The translations under genes were made by a program, and so were the position numbers. From contig JBEBAU010000018.1 of NCBI GenBank assembly GCA_041158765.1, positions 1-64,000 on the forward strand: DNA of 64,000 bases, in the 5' to 3' direction. The notes under the pieces were generated by a model, which saw only the letters and a program-made list of their open reading frames with translations, was not told where the DNA came from and did no database searches. This DNA comes from JAQBRD01 sp041158765. GTDB taxonomy: Bacteria; Patescibacteriota; Minisyncoccia; Phycocordibacterales; PALSA-1337. Position 1 is the stretch's first letter; the number at the start of each line of letters is the position of its first letter. Below, one piece after another: positions 1 through 7,945 of this stretch.

Positions 1-243
1 GATTCTTTTGAAGATGGTTCTGTGCTCGTAACAAGTATGACCCGTCCAGAATTTGTTCCATTAATGAAAAAAGCAATTGCTATTGTCACCGACGAAGGAG
101 GTATAACATGCCATGCCGCAATCGTATCAAGAGAACTCAAAAAGCCTTGCATCATTGGAACTAAGGTTGCAACACAAGTATTGAAAGACGGCGATATGGT
201 GGAGGTGGATGCAAATAGTGGTATAGTCAGAATACTAAAATAA
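1..243 (+). CDS. PEP-utiliser mobile-domain protein, C-terminal fragment
   Basis: The reading frame is open from base 1 and ends at TAA 241-243; the N-terminus lies outside the window. What remains is the end of a PEP-utilising-enzyme mobile (swivelling phosphohistidine) domain. The motif DEGGITCHAAIVSREL contains the conserved His that carries phosphate in PEP synthase, PPDK and rifampicin phosphotransferase, followed by the KPCIIGT segment. It is the first of three consecutive genes with the same C-terminal domain, with 4 nt to the next start. The fold assignment is from family knowledge. The substrate is unknown because the N-terminal part is missing. Confidence 0.85.
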   Translation, partial: DSFEDGSVLVTSMTRPEFVPLMKKAIAIVTDEGGITCHAAIVSRELKKPCIIGTKVATQVLKDGDMVEVDANSGIVRILK

Positions 244-247
244 TGCA

Positions 248-1705
248 ATGAAAAGGGACGATACTATTTTCAAACAAAAAATACACTCTATTGAGAAGGC
301 CACTTGGTATCGGCAACGATTCGATGCTTGTCCGCATTTTATGTTTTTCTTGGGAGATTCTCATACATCGAATATTCAGCATACAAAATACCCATTCGGC
401 CAAAGAATTGCGTATACGGGATTTTCAAAAAACCGCGCAGATTGGTATCACAGCTTGGAAGAACTTGAATATACGACTTCTCATATTTTGGAAGCAGCAA
501 AAAACGATCCAGATATCAGTAAGAAAATGGTCAAAGACTTTTTGCCATGGCAGGAGAAGTTTTATTCAGCGTGCCTAGAACTCAAAGAGGAAAATCTTTC
601 AAAAATAAGTAATGAGGAATTACTTGCAACGTATAATGCTCTTGCTGAAACATATACAAATAAGTTGAACAGCTCGCCCCTGATTGACGGTTTTGCTTTG
701 AGTACTGATACGTTGATTGCTTCAAAAATCAAAACGTTTTTGGAAGAAAAAGGTCTTGGAGCGAAGTTCGTAGAATATTTTGCAATATTAACTGCTCCAA
801 CATTTCTTTCATTTCTCCAACAAGAAGAAATTGCGCTCTTAAGTCTAGGTAGCAGATCAGTTGAAAAGCATCAAGAGGATTGGTTTTGGATTAGAAATAA
901 CTACACAAAAGATCATGTCGTTCCAGTAGAAGATTTCAAAAAAAGATTGGAAGAATATACGAAGATGGATGTGGTGAAGAAAAGTGAAGAAATTAAGTCT
1001 CTTGCCATAAATCACAAAAAGGACAAGGAGCGTCTGATTGAAGAGCTCAGTCTTCCACAAGAAATACGAGTTTTACTTGAAATTACCGATGATTTCAATG
1101 CTTGGCAAGATGAACGCAAGAAGGGTACTTTTTGGGCGACGCATTATTTCAGTTTGTTGCTTGAGGAATTTTCACATAGAACCAAATACAGTCTGGATCA
1201 ACTCAAATACGCTTTTCCTCCAGAGATGGGAGATATTCTTGTTGAAAAAATTGATCCAAAAGAATTAGATCAGCGAATTAGTTACTGTATGATTATTTGG
1301 ACGCTAGATCATTATGACGTTACAACTGATATTGAGTTTATTCAAAAACTCGATCGTATCGGTACTGGAGAAATTGCAAAAACTCAGGAACTCAAAGGTT
1401 TTACTGCTTCGAGAGGAAATGTTTCTGGTCGAGTAAAAATTGTTGAAAGTGTAGAAGAAATTCATAAGATCGAAGAAGGAGATATTCTAGTTGCAGTCAT
1501 GACACGACCAGACTATATTCAAGCTATGCAGAAGGCGGCCGCATTTGTCACTGACGAAGGAGGTATCACATGCCACGCTGCAATCGTTGCTCGCGAACTC
1601 AAGAAACCTTGTATCATTGGTACCAAAATTGCGACAAAGGTTTTGAAAGACGGCGATATGGTGGAAGTGGATGCTGATAAGGGGGTTGTGAGAATCATCA
1701 AATAA
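248..1705 (+). CDS. PEP-utiliser mobile-domain protein (second of tandem three)
   Basis: This 485-residue protein has two parts. Residues 1 to about 380 are largely helical, charged and not recognised by me. Residues about 390-485 form a PEP-utiliser swivelling domain with the phosphohistidine motif GGITCHAAIVAREL and a KPCIIGT turn. No ATP-grasp (PPDK_N) domain is visible, so by itself it cannot be a complete PEP synthase or rifampicin phosphotransferase. The helical region could correspond to the substrate-binding helical module of such enzymes (inference). It starts 4 nt after the previous stop, ends 6 nt before the next gene, and is presumably co-transcribed with both. Its last 56 coding bases are identical to those of the next gene. 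Confidence 0.85.
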   Translation: MKRDDTIFKQKIHSIEKATWYRQRFDACPHFMFFLGDSHTSNIQHTKYPFGQRIAYTGFSKNRADWYHSLEELEYTTSHILEAAKNDPDISKKMVKDFLPWQEKFYSACLELKEENLSKISNEELLATYNALAETYTNKLNSSPLIDGFALSTDTLIASKIKTFLEEKGLGAKFVEYFAILTAPTFLSFLQQEEIALLSLGSRSVEKHQEDWFWIRNNYTKDHVVPVEDFKKRLEEYTKMDVVKKSEEIKSLAINHKKDKERLIEELSLPQEIRVLLEITDDFNAWQDERKKGTFWATHYFSLLLEEFSHRTKYSLDQLKYAFPPEMGDILVEKIDPKELDQRISYCMIIWTLDHYDVTTDIEFIQKLDRIGTGEIAKTQELKGFTASRGNVSGRVKIVESVEEIHKIEEGDILVAVMTRPDYIQAMQKAAAFVTDEGGITCHAAIVARELKKPCIIGTKIATKVLKDGDMVEVDADKGVVRIIK

Positions 1706-1711
1706 AATAAT

Positions 1712-3157
1712 ATGAGTGATGTTTTTTCAAAAATATATACTGAAATAAAAACAGGAAAGACTAAGTTTGTTTTTTTGATGTCACGCCCCGAGAGTACTCA
1801 ACGTGATGAACTCTACTATGAATTGTTTGAAGTGTATCAAAATTTGTCTTATCCACAGGTGCTCTCATTGTCCCTTGAAGGAAATAATCGGGCATTGTAT
1901 ATCGAAGAAAATTTATTGGAAAAAGTTCTCGAATATTTGGCTAGACAAGTTTCAACTCGTGAAAGTTTCGATAAACACATTGCACGTTTTGCGCAATTAG
2001 AGAGTGAGTATGTAGAAGCCACAGCCTCTTTTTCATCAGTTAGAAAAAATAAAGAAGAGCTTCTTCACGCGTACCAGAATTTGCGAGAGCGAATAAAAGA
2101 TTTGGCAGATTTTGCGTGGACGCCAATTGCTGTTGAAAAGATTATTGCACCACAACTTCTTTCAGCCTTACAAAAATCATATCCAAACGGCGAGGAAATG
2201 TATCATACACTTGCTTCTCCAATAAAATTCAATCAGTTTCAAAAGATGCGTATTGATATATGTAATGCAGTTATTGATGGAGCTGCGCTCGATAGTGTTA
2301 CTGAAAAGCTCCAAAGTGCGTATTTTTGGTACAACGAATACTCATATGTTGAAAAGTTATGTGATAAAGATTATTTCAATAATGAAATTAGTAAATTAAC
2401 CAAAGAGAAAGCAGTTGAAGAAAAGAATCGTATTCAATTGGAAATAGCGAATAATACTGAGAATGTACGGAGAATAACATCTCAGATTACTGATGAGCAC
2501 ATTAGATTGTTAATAGATGTTGTGGTTGAGTATACATTCCTAAGAACAGAACGTGTGGATTTGTTGAAAAAGATACAAGCACCAGCACGTCGCGTGTATG
2601 ATTTGATTGCTGAACTTCTCAAAGAAGAAACAGGGAAGAATTGGACAAGAATAGAGCTGGTGAATTTGATGAATAGTGAAATCGTTTCGTATCTTTCAGA
2701 TCTTACTGTGCCTGATTTCGACAAGGTTGCACACAGAAATAGGTTTATTTTTTATAGAAACCCTTCAGGGGATGCCATTGTGGAAGATCCAGCTATTATT
2801 AGTGATGTAGCAAAACTATTGCAATCGAATACTACAAAGCAGATCAAGGGAGCTATTGCATATCGAGGTAAGGTTGTGGGTAAGGTTAGTCTTGTGTTCA
2901 GTAGAGATGATCTCCACAAAATTAATGAAGGTTCTGTATTAGTTGCTCGTACAACAATGCCGGACTACATTCATGCAATGGAAAAGGCTGCTGCATTTGT
3001 CACTGATGAAGGTGGTATCACGTCTCACGCGGCTATTATTGCTCGCGAATTGAAGAAACCTTGTATTGTGGGTACAACTAACTCCACAAAGGTCTTGAAA
3101 GACGGCGATATGGTGGAAGTGGATGCTGATAAGGGGGTTGTGAGAATCATTACATAA
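1712..3157 (+). CDS. PEP-utiliser mobile-domain protein (third of tandem three)
   Basis: This 481-residue protein has a long unrecognised helical N-terminal region (about 1-385, with coiled-coil-like Glu/Lys stretches near 210-260) and a C-terminal PEP-utiliser domain. The motif is GGITSHAAIIAREL, with Ser replacing the Cys found next to the His in the other two copies. The helical part differs strongly from that of the preceding gene while the phosphohistidine domain is nearly identical, including 56 identical bases (1643-1698 versus 3095-3150). This suggests either a conserved phosphate-transfer module with variable partners or local gene conversion. There is no ATP-grasp domain. It is the last gene of the tandem array; a new promoter follows 3 nt after the stop codon. 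Confidence 0.85.
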   Translation: MSDVFSKIYTEIKTGKTKFVFLMSRPESTQRDELYYELFEVYQNLSYPQVLSLSLEGNNRALYIEENLLEKVLEYLARQVSTRESFDKHIARFAQLESEYVEATASFSSVRKNKEELLHAYQNLRERIKDLADFAWTPIAVEKIIAPQLLSALQKSYPNGEEMYHTLASPIKFNQFQKMRIDICNAVIDGAALDSVTEKLQSAYFWYNEYSYVEKLCDKDYFNNEISKLTKEKAVEEKNRIQLEIANNTENVRRITSQITDEHIRLLIDVVVEYTFLRTERVDLLKKIQAPARRVYDLIAELLKEETGKNWTRIELVNLMNSEIVSYLSDLTVPDFDKVAHRNRFIFYRNPSGDAIVEDPAIISDVAKLLQSNTTKQIKGAIAYRGKVVGKVSLVFSRDDLHKINEGSVLVARTTMPDYIHAMEKAAAFVTDEGGITSHAAIIARELKKPCIVGTTNSTKVLKDGDMVEVDADKGVVRIIT

Positions 3158-3159
3158 AT

Positions 3160-3189
3160 TTGACAGTGTCGGGAATTGATTGCTACTAT
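3160..3189 (+). promoter_or_regulatory. Predicted promoter for short unit 3196-3382
   Basis: TTGACA at 3160-3165 and TACTAT at 3184-3189 are separated by 18 nt, with a TGC extension before the -10. It directly follows the PEP-domain gene and drives a short unit that ends at the terminator at 3349-3382. Confidence 0.6.
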
Positions 3190-3222
3190 CGTCGAGTAGT
3201 TTTTGGTCTTCTCTATTTTTTT

Positions 3223-3414
3223 ATGAAACATATTCACGCATATAGCGGGTCTGCTATGACCTTGGGGTATTTCTTTGGATTTACCTTGTATCTGGGACTC
3301 GGCCTCATAGTTGTTGGCGTCGTCACCGTGCTCTCTGATTTGCTCCCCAAACCGCAACAAAAGTTGCGGTTTTTTATTTTTTTGAGATCGTTTATTTTCG
3401 ATCAGATTTCTTGA
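3223..3414 (+). CDS. Possible small single-pass membrane protein
   Basis: A 63-codon frame starts at ATG 3223, about 27 nt downstream of the predicted start of transcription. Residues about 12-37 (LGYFFGFTLYLGLGLIVVGV region) form one clear membrane segment, followed by a short basic tail. The oddity is that a strong intrinsic terminator (stem 3350-3371) lies inside the frame, before the TGA at 3412, so the terminated message would lack an in-frame stop. Either termination is partial, the product is made from read-through RNA, or the unit is a non-coding RNA of about 185 nt. The upper reading to 3160 would begin inside the promoter and is unlikely. Confidence 0.3.
   Translation: MKHIHAYSGSAMTLGYFFGFTLYLGLGLIVVGVVTVLSDLLPKPQQKLRFFIFLRSFIFDQIS
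3349..3382 (+). terminator. Intrinsic terminator
   Basis: A perfect 9-bp stem, AACCGCAAC/GTTGCGGTT, with an AAAA loop is followed by a T-rich run to 3382. Confidence 0.8.
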
Positions 3415-3805
3415 TTCGCTTATAGAGATGCTTCGATTCTTTTGTGAGAGCAAGGATACCAATGACCACGACGTATGTCGCTCGGACTTCGGCAGGAATT
3501 TCATAATGTTTTTCCAAAAAGATATTCACAATAAGCAAACCAAAGACAAGTAATGTCCATAAAATGACATAGAGCTCACCTGGGTGGAGAGTTTTGTGAG
3601 AGTCGTGCCAGCGTTTGAACTCCTTCTCTGCACTATAAATCGCAAGTGCAGAACCGTAGAGAACAGAGATAATAAGAATAATATTTTCGTGATCGAGTGC
3701 ATTATCAGTGATGAAATCGTATACGATTGCAATAAAAAATACGATAGTCCAGAAGTTTGTGAGATGTCTCCAGATTGATTGGGTGAGAAGTGGTGCAGAT
3801 TTCAT
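3392..3805 (-). CDS. Hypothetical multi-pass membrane protein
   Basis: This 137-residue protein has three to four hydrophobic segments (about 18-33, 42-58, 77-97, 108-121). A positively charged loop (EKEFKRWHDSHKTLHPGE) lies between the second and third, and the C-terminus is basic (KRIKKSDRK). I do not recognise a family. Codon use matches the core genes. It converges with the short unit 3196-3382. A TATAATTATA block at 3835-3844 supplies a -10 on the minus strand, about 33 nt before the start. Confidence 0.65.
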   Translation of the reverse strand: MKSAPLLTQSIWRHLTNFWTIVFFIAIVYDFITDNALDHENIILIISVLYGSALAIYSAEKEFKRWHDSHKTLHPGELYVILWTLLVFGLLIVNIFLEKHYEIPAEVRATYVVVIGILALTKESKHLYKRIKKSDRK

Positions 3806-3927
3806 TTTTTGTCAGATTTTCTCTTTTATTTCACTATAATTATAGCAAAAAGTTGTGCCTTGTGTCACCTATCTATTCGTGGTATTTTCTTCAACTGGTC
3901 AATGTAACAAGTTTTTTGGAGGTATAT

Positions 3928-4113
3928 ATGTGTCACCTACGTCCTTCGTCCCGGGTATACCGTCATAGCTCTCAAACTGGAGGCGTCCGTCACTTCCGTG
4001 CTCTCGAGCAACTGTGCGATCGGTTAGGCTATATTTTCACCCATCCGCTTCAGTGGTTGCTGGGCACAAAACCAGAGCAAAAGGCACCATCAAACAAGGC
4101 AGGTTCTCACTAA
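3928..4113 (+). CDS. Hypothetical small protein with strong ribosome binding site
   Basis: This 61-codon frame starts at ATG 3928 and is preceded by GGAGG five bases upstream, one of the only clear Shine-Dalgarno sequences in the window. The product is rich in Arg, His and Ser at the N-terminus, followed by a short hydrophobic stretch (LGYIFTHPLQWLLG). Codon use (CGC, CGT, CCG) differs from the neighbouring core genes. A second small gene starts 8 nt after its stop, suggesting translational coupling. No family is recognised. A longer in-frame reading to 3790 has no start signal and is rejected. Confidence 0.45.
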   Translation: MCHLRPSSRVYRHSSQTGGVRHFRALEQLCDRLGYIFTHPLQWLLGTKPEQKAPSNKAGSH

Positions 4114-4120
4114 ATCAGCC

Positions 4121-4273
4121 ATGAACGATAAGCCGGATTCTAACGAAACCAGCTTTGATGCTGATGCTCGCCTTGCCGAAAGCAATATCCGCTGCGACTT
4201 GTTTGTCTTGGTGTTGAGCCTCGCAACTGTCGTTATTGGGTTTGGGTGGATTTGGATCAGGCTTCCTCGGTAA
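4121..4273 (+). CDS. Small single-pass membrane protein (50 aa)
   Basis: ATG 4121 to TAA 4271-4273 encodes 50 residues: an acidic/polar N-terminal half (MNDKPDSNETSFDADA) and one membrane segment at about residues 26-47 (LFVLVLSLATVVIGFGWIWI) ending in a basic tip. The topology suggests a small inner-membrane peptide. It lies 8 nt after the previous small gene and is closed by a terminator 5 nt downstream, so the two form a two-gene unit. The family is not recognised. The clean topology and operon position support it being real. Confidence 0.5.
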   Translation: MNDKPDSNETSFDADARLAESNIRCDLFVLVLSLATVVIGFGWIWIRLPR

Positions 4274-4277
4274 TTCA

Positions 4278-4306
4278 GGTCGTCATTTTGACGGCCTTTT
4301 TCTTTG
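4278..4306 (+). terminator. Intrinsic terminator
   Basis: GGTCGTCA/TGACGGCC stem (one T-G wobble), a TTT loop and a T run, just after the 50-residue gene. Confidence 0.65.
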
Positions 4307-4340
4307 GAAAGAGAGTTTTTTTGATAAAAAGGCCATGCTA

Positions 4341-4369
4341 TTGACAGTTTTAATAGGTTACTGTAATAT
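4341..4369 (+). promoter_or_regulatory. Predicted promoter of the sigma-region-4/HARE-HTH gene
   Basis: TTGACA 4341-4346, a 17-nt spacer, TAATAT 4364-4369. The spacer is bounded by a short inverted repeat (ACAGT ... ACTGT, 4344-4364), which might bind a regulator (weak inference). The start codon is about 32 nt beyond the expected transcription start. Confidence 0.7.
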
Positions 4370-4407
4370 GACTTTACAAATACCATATAGGTTGATATAA
4401 ATTATTT

Positions 4408-5457
4408 ATGACAACAACCCAATTCAAACCAAAAGTATCGACGAAGCGCCTCCTTAGTGTGCTTCCAGACCGAGCTCGTGATGTGCTCATAAATCGCTAT
4501 GGATTGGGCAAGAGTTCTGAAAAAATGACTCTTGATGCTATTGGCAAACTCTACGGTATCACTCGAGAACGCGTTCGCCAGATCGAGAACTACGCTATCA
4601 CTAATATTCGTAAGTCAGATGCATATAAGCAGGAGCGTGTTGTCTTTGCTGAAATGGAAGAAATGCTTCACTCACTCGGAGGTATTGTTGTTGAAGAAGA
4701 TTTCCTCGGTTCTGTCTCAAAAGACGCTTCAACTCAGAATCATATTCATTTCCTCCTTGTTGTCGGAGATGGTTTCAAAAAGAATAAAGAAGATGATGAA
4801 TTTAAGCACCGATGGCATGTGAATGAACAGCTTGCAAAGCAGGTTGAAGACTCACTTCGCAAATTGTACTCAGGTCTTTCAGATCAAGACCTCCTTCCTG
4901 AATCAGAAATGGTTGGCAAGTTCCTCGAACACCTCGAAGGTGTTGCTGAGAAGTATAAGAATCAAGAAATTGTGAAGCGATGGCTCGGACTTTCGAAGCA
5001 TATCGGTAAGAATGCAATTGGCGAATGGGGTGTTGCTCACTCACCGAATATTAAGACCAAGGGTATGCGAGACTATGCATTCCTCGTTATTCGCAAGCAT
5101 GGATCACCAATTCATTTCCGTGAAGTAGCGAAGCAGATCGGTCTTGTTTTCAAAAAGAAGGCTCACGTTGCAACTACACACAATGAACTTATCAAGGATC
5201 CACGATTCGTTCTCGTTGGTCGAGGACTCTATGCACTCGCAGAATGGGGATATATGTCAGGAGTTGTGAAGGATGTCATCAAGAAGATTATCGAGAAGCA
5301 TGGTGCGCTCAGCAAGGATGAAATTATCGAGAAGGTTCTCAAGGAGCGATATGTGAAAGAGAACACCATCATGGTAAATCTCCAGAATCAGAAGCATTTC
5401 AAAAAGACAAAAGAGGGCAAGTACCATCTTTCAGAAGAAAAAGCACCAGCTGCATAG
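4408..5457 (+). CDS. Sigma-70 region 4 / HARE-HTH domain protein
   Basis: This 349-residue protein begins with a sigma-70 region 4 helix-turn-helix (about residues 10-70). DAIGKLYGITRERVRQIE is the classic -35-recognition helix signature. No sigma region 2 or 3 is present, so it cannot be a complete sigma factor. Residues about 219-285 (RDYAFLVIRKHGSPIHFREV to GRGLYALAEWG) match the HARE-HTH winged-helix domain known from RNA polymerase delta and from chromatin and restriction proteins. The C-terminus has a second winged-helix-like stretch and ends KAPAA. It is probably a DNA-binding transcription regulator that touches RNA polymerase. It is a single-gene unit between a promoter and a strong bidirectional terminator. 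Confidence 0.85.
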   Translation: MTTTQFKPKVSTKRLLSVLPDRARDVLINRYGLGKSSEKMTLDAIGKLYGITRERVRQIENYAITNIRKSDAYKQERVVFAEMEEMLHSLGGIVVEEDFLGSVSKDASTQNHIHFLLVVGDGFKKNKEDDEFKHRWHVNEQLAKQVEDSLRKLYSGLSDQDLLPESEMVGKFLEHLEGVAEKYKNQEIVKRWLGLSKHIGKNAIGEWGVAHSPNIKTKGMRDYAFLVIRKHGSPIHFREVAKQIGLVFKKKAHVATTHNELIKDPRFVLVGRGLYALAEWGYMSGVVKDVIKKIIEKHGALSKDEIIEKVLKERYVKENTIMVNLQNQKHFKKTKEGKYHLSEEKAPAA

Positions 5458-5478
5458 GTAGACGCCTCCCAAGTTGGG

Positions 5479-5521
5479 GAAAAGCGCCGCCACATCTCAA
5501 ATTGAGGTGGCGGCGCTTTTC
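5479..5521. terminator. Strong bidirectional terminator
   Basis: A 15-bp GC-rich stem (GAAAAGCGCCGCCAC and its complement, 5479-5493/5507-5521) is flanked by A- and T-runs, so it can act on both strands. Confidence 0.85.
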
Positions 5522-5543
5522 AATTGGTTGTATACTTTCAGAT

Positions 5544-6857
5544 ATGTTTGAGGAAGTAATTATATACGCCCCGATTTGGGGCTCAGCACTTATCGCTCTT
5601 GTGTTGGCTATTATCTTTTTGATGCCATCACTTGCGGCAGAGTATGGTGCTATCTTTTCTCAAGAACTCGCATTCTTCCTTATTACGATGCCGTACTGGT
5701 TGCCATTTTTTGGCGTCTTCGTTTTTTGGAGGACATGGGTCGTATATGTTCGTTCGAGATATCTCGCAAGTCTCAAATGGATACTACTCGAAATACGTCT
5801 TCCACAAGATGTGTTCAAATCTCCGCTTGCAATGGAGACATTCCTTATGGCGCTTCATCAGACAGGAGGAGAGACAACATTCATTGATCGTTGGTGGAAA
5901 GGTCAGGTCCGTGCACATTGGTCACTTGAGATTATTTCAGTTGAAGGACAGATAAAATTCATCATTTATACACAAGCCCGATACAAGACAATGGTCGAAG
6001 CTGCATTATATGCGCAGTACCCAGATATTGAAATACATGAAATTCCCGACTATACGAAGTCATTTCACTATGATCCAAAAGAGAATGATTTGTATGTTAT
6101 TGATTACAAATTCAAGAATCCAAATCCATATCCAATAAAGACATATGTTGATTACGGTATTGATAGTGAACAAGTAGAAGAAGAGAACAAAATTGACCCA
6201 ATCAATCACATGCTCGAATTCATGGGATCTCTTGGAGCACATCAGCAGTGTTGGTTTCAGATGATTATTCGAGCTCACAAAAAAGATCAGACAAAACCAG
6301 GTACTCTCTGGCAGAAAACAGACCTTTGGAAGGATGAAGCAAAGAAAGAAATTGAAAAAATCCGTGCTAGTTCAGTCCAAAAGACCGATGGTACTGTCGC
6401 AATCAAATTCCCAAACCCAACAAAAGGAGAACAGGAACGTATTGCTGCACTTGAACGTGCGGTTTCGAAGCTTTCATTCGATGTCGGTCTTCGTTGTATA
6501 TACATGGGTAAAAAAGAATTTTTTAATGGATCAAATATTAGCGCACAGCGAACTATTCTCCGTGCATACAGTGCGCCACACCTCAATGAGCTCAAACCAA
6601 CAGATTGGCTCGATGGTTTTGACTATCCTTGGCAGGATTTCAGAGATATGCGTAAAAAGCATAAGAAGCGTTTGGGACTCGAAGCATATAAGCGTCGCTC
6701 TTACTTCTATGCGCCAATTATTGGCAAAGAAAGACTTGTTATGTCAGTTGAAGAAATTGCGTCAATCTTCCACTTGCCTGGTCAAGTTACTCAAACACCA
6801 AACCTTACACGTATTCCATCAAAGAAGGTCAAAGCTCCTTCAAATCTTCCAATATAA
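5544..6857 (+). CDS. CPR-type membrane protein, VirD4/HerA-family N-terminal-like
   Basis: ATG 5544 is chosen because a -10 TATACT (5531-5536) ends 7 nt before it, as in other leaderless genes here; the frame is open back to 5502 without support. The 437-residue product has two N-terminal membrane segments (about 5-30 and 42-68) followed by a long soluble domain. Its end (IFHLPGQVTQTPNLTRI ... APSNLP) resembles the linker that precedes the DNA-pumping ATPase domain in CPR VirD4/HerA-like proteins. No Walker motifs are present and no ATPase gene follows. It may be a stand-alone membrane half of such a system (inference). mltG starts 12 nt after its stop. Confidence 0.6.
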   Translation: MFEEVIIYAPIWGSALIALVLAIIFLMPSLAAEYGAIFSQELAFFLITMPYWLPFFGVFVFWRTWVVYVRSRYLASLKWILLEIRLPQDVFKSPLAMETFLMALHQTGGETTFIDRWWKGQVRAHWSLEIISVEGQIKFIIYTQARYKTMVEAALYAQYPDIEIHEIPDYTKSFHYDPKENDLYVIDYKFKNPNPYPIKTYVDYGIDSEQVEEENKIDPINHMLEFMGSLGAHQQCWFQMIIRAHKKDQTKPGTLWQKTDLWKDEAKKEIEKIRASSVQKTDGTVAIKFPNPTKGEQERIAALERAVSKLSFDVGLRCIYMGKKEFFNGSNISAQRTILRAYSAPHLNELKPTDWLDGFDYPWQDFRDMRKKHKKRLGLEAYKRRSYFYAPIIGKERLVMSVEEIASIFHLPGQVTQTPNLTRIPSKKVKAPSNLPI

Positions 6858-6869
6858 CAATCTCACTAC

Positions 6870-7898
6870 ATGGATTTCCCAACACCAATTCCACCATTAC
6901 CTCTGAATCAGGTAATTTCACAGAAAAAAGTATCGAAACTACTTATTGGTATCGTGGTCGCGGTTCTCGTGGTAATTCTATTGTTTGTCGCTGGTTTCTT
7001 TTTTTCAATGCCACCAAAGTCATTTGTTGTGGGTGATATTGTTACTGTTCCTAAGGCCACGACACTTTCAAAAGTTGCAGATATGTTAGATGAACGAGGA
7101 CTTATACGGTCGAAAGATATGTTTAAAATCGCGGCGCTCATGGTCGGAGGTCGCAATGGCGCTATGTCTGGAGATTATCTCTTCGATACGCCAGAAAGTG
7201 TTTGGACAATTGCATATCGAATTACGCATGCACAGCAGGGTATTGCACGAGTGAAAGTTACGTTTCCCGAAGGTTTCACTGTGAAAGAAATCGGTGCAAC
7301 TTTGGTCAAAGCTATTCCAACATTTGATGAAAAAGGTTTTTTGGATGCAGCATCAACTTCTGAGGGGTACTTATTCCCTGATACATATTATTTTTTTGGA
7401 AATGTTGATCCGGCTGAAGTCGTACGAGTGCTTCGCTCGGAATTTGATCGCAAGTATGCTTCAGTTCGAAGTGATCCAGCAATCATGACTGGCAGTGTGT
7501 ATGGCCGTTCAAAAAAAGACATTGTTACGATGGCGTCAATTGTTGAAAAGGAGGCCGTTGAGCAAACTGATCGAGAAATGGTTGCGGGAATTCTATGGAA
7601 GCGATTGGACAAAGGCATGCTTCTGCAAGTTGATCCGCCATTTCAGTATTTTCTTGGAAAAACAACATTTGATTTGACGTTTGATGATTTGAAAGTTGAT
7701 TCACCATATAACACGTACCTTCACAAAGGATTACCACCAACACCAATAGATAATCCTGGCGTCGATGCATTACGAGCAACAATGCAAGCAAAATCGTCTC
7801 CATACTGGTTCTATCTTTCAGATAAAAAAGGGGGAATGCACTATGCTCGAACCTATGATGAACACCTTACAAATAGAAGATTGTATCTTGGCAAATAG
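6870..7898 (+). CDS. mltG: Endolytic murein transglycosylase MltG
   Basis: This 342-residue YceG/MltG-family protein cleaves nascent glycan strands at the outer face of the membrane. There is a short Pro-rich cytoplasmic N-terminus and a membrane anchor at about residues 22-47. A LysM-like subdomain follows (SFVVGDIVTVPKATTLSKVADML), then the catalytic region. The catalytic Glu lies in SIVEKEA (about residue 226), and the family motifs LQVDPP, SPYNTY and KGLPPTPIDNPG are all present. Length matches the family. The gene lies 12 nt after the preceding membrane-protein gene, probably in one transcript. It links functionally to the mreB-mrdA wall-elongation cluster at 57132-60965. Confidence 0.95.
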   Translation: MDFPTPIPPLPLNQVISQKKVSKLLIGIVVAVLVVILLFVAGFFFSMPPKSFVVGDIVTVPKATTLSKVADMLDERGLIRSKDMFKIAALMVGGRNGAMSGDYLFDTPESVWTIAYRITHAQQGIARVKVTFPEGFTVKEIGATLVKAIPTFDEKGFLDAASTSEGYLFPDTYYFFGNVDPAEVVRVLRSEFDRKYASVRSDPAIMTGSVYGRSKKDIVTMASIVEKEAVEQTDREMVAGILWKRLDKGMLLQVDPPFQYFLGKTTFDLTFDDLKVDSPYNTYLHKGLPPTPIDNPGVDALRATMQAKSSPYWFYLSDKKGGMHYARTYDEHLTNRRLYLGK

Positions 7899-7945
7899 TA
7901 GTGTGTGAAATTGTATTGCTGTCACGAAGATGGTATCGTTTGCGT

